Positions 63,808-64,000 of a stretch of 64,000 bases of DNA are shown here, one piece after another. Both the position numbers and the translations under genes were made by a program. Location: positions 3,596,001 to 3,660,000 of the forward strand of contig NZ_AP019860.1 in NCBI RefSeq assembly GCF_009002475.1, in the 5' to 3' direction. Every line of letters starts with the position of its first letter. Positions within the stretch are counted from its first letter, which is position 1. The notes beneath the pieces are model-generated. The model did not search any database. It was given only the letters and a program-made list of their open reading frames with translations, and had not been told where the DNA came from. The stretch comes from Candidatus Uabimicrobium amorphum. GTDB lineage: Bacteria; Planctomycetota; Uabimicrobiia; Uabimicrobiales; Uabimicrobiaceae.

Positions 63808-64000
63808 TTATCTGCGTAAGATAAGCTCTTTTCTCTCCACACTTCTGTTTTGCAACACTTTGTGAAATAGATAATCTTCGCCGATAATCAGCCCTGCCGT
63901 GGCAAAAGCATTCACCACCACTCCACAAATTCCCGGCATGTTAATAGATTGCCCAGAAAAAAATAGATTTTTGACACGGCTGCGTTGTGGTGGACGATGA
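63808..64000 (-). CDS. C-terminus of a CrtI/retinol 13,14-reductase-like FAD enzyme
   Basis: A minus-strand frame ending in TAA at 63808-63810 is open to the window's right edge (63 codons visible). It reads RVKNLFFSGQSINMPGICGV, then VVNAFATAGLIIGED, matching the last FAD-contacting loop and helix of phytoene-desaturase/all-trans-retinol-13,14-reductase-type oxidoreductases (family pattern NL(F/Y)FTGQ..NxxG..GV..A..C.). The protein continues outside the window, so its substrate (carotenoid or other lipid) cannot be judged. Confidence 0.7.
   Translation of the reverse strand, partial: HRPPQRSRVKNLFFSGQSINMPGICGVVVNAFATAGLIIGEDYLFHKVLQNRSVERKELILRR

Overview
The window looks like a chromosome segment of an AT-rich Gram-negative bacterium. 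Signal-peptide lipoproteins, a tripartite RND efflux pump, a polyamine ABC importer and many two-membrane envelope proteins indicate a diderm cell. The large Ser/Thr kinase with an N-terminal zinc ribbon and a C-terminal PQQ-type propeller, the VIT/VWA proteins and the Sec-containing redox proteins fit a planctomycete-like organism. A low-GC deep planctomycete of the Uabimicrobium type is my best guess, but no rRNA or other marker here settles it.

Layout. 1-1.5 kb: start-proximal part of a VIT-domain lipoprotein gene that runs off the left edge. 1.7-11 kb: mixed small operons (DUF6868-like protein, GST, membrane protein, nucleoside hydrolase, zinc-ribbon Ser/Thr kinase, AraC regulator with an alpha/beta hydrolase, NTF2-like protein, crotonase). 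12-23.5 kb: a minus-strand heavy-metal efflux locus (sensor kinase, TolC-like lipoprotein, His-tailed adaptor, RND pump, His-rich lipoprotein, response regulator) followed by a membrane protein with a spermidine-synthase-like domain. 24.6-29.5 kb: tRNA-Met(CAT), ruvX with a peptidase and lipoproteins, a Lys-rich secreted protein, moaA. 29.7-35.5 kb: pentapeptide-repeat protein, SH3-like protein, M48 lipoprotein, a probable structured non-coding RNA, VIT-VWA protein. 35.7-45.2 kb: an in-frame-UGA ArsC-like selenoprotein behind glnS, a nuclease-helicase, tspO, and an MMPL-type transporter operon. 45.4-52.4 kb: lipid-anchored truncated haemoglobin, hexapeptide carbonic-anhydrase-like protein, a second two-component system, GST, MsrA lipoprotein, STAS-TPR protein. 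52.4-64 kb: comF, cstA, fumarylacetoacetase, an in-frame-UGA redoxin selenoprotein, a 2H phosphoesterase, potABCD, a double DUF1579 protein, a 123-bp tandem repeat, and the C-terminus of a CrtI/retinol-reductase-like gene.

Two genes are each split by one UGA exactly at a redox UxxC motif. Both carry a hairpin whose GUU or GUC apical loop starts 23-24 nt after the UGA. I read them as selenoproteins, which predicts Sec machinery elsewhere in the genome. The other main novelty is the 32.97-33.36 kb intergenic region: three consecutive hairpins with different but base-paired stems all expose AGGGATGAG, each is followed by AACAATGCAGGA, and the region ends in a strong intrinsic terminator. It resembles a CsrA-sequestering RNA in logic, but that role is inferred. 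The window also has at least four kinds of non-coding repeat: TIR elements with TAGGGYGTGTCATCAATT ends, an independent element with perfect 19-bp TIRs, GTGTCATYCC palindromes (single and as a 123-bp tandem array), and hexanucleotide arrays.
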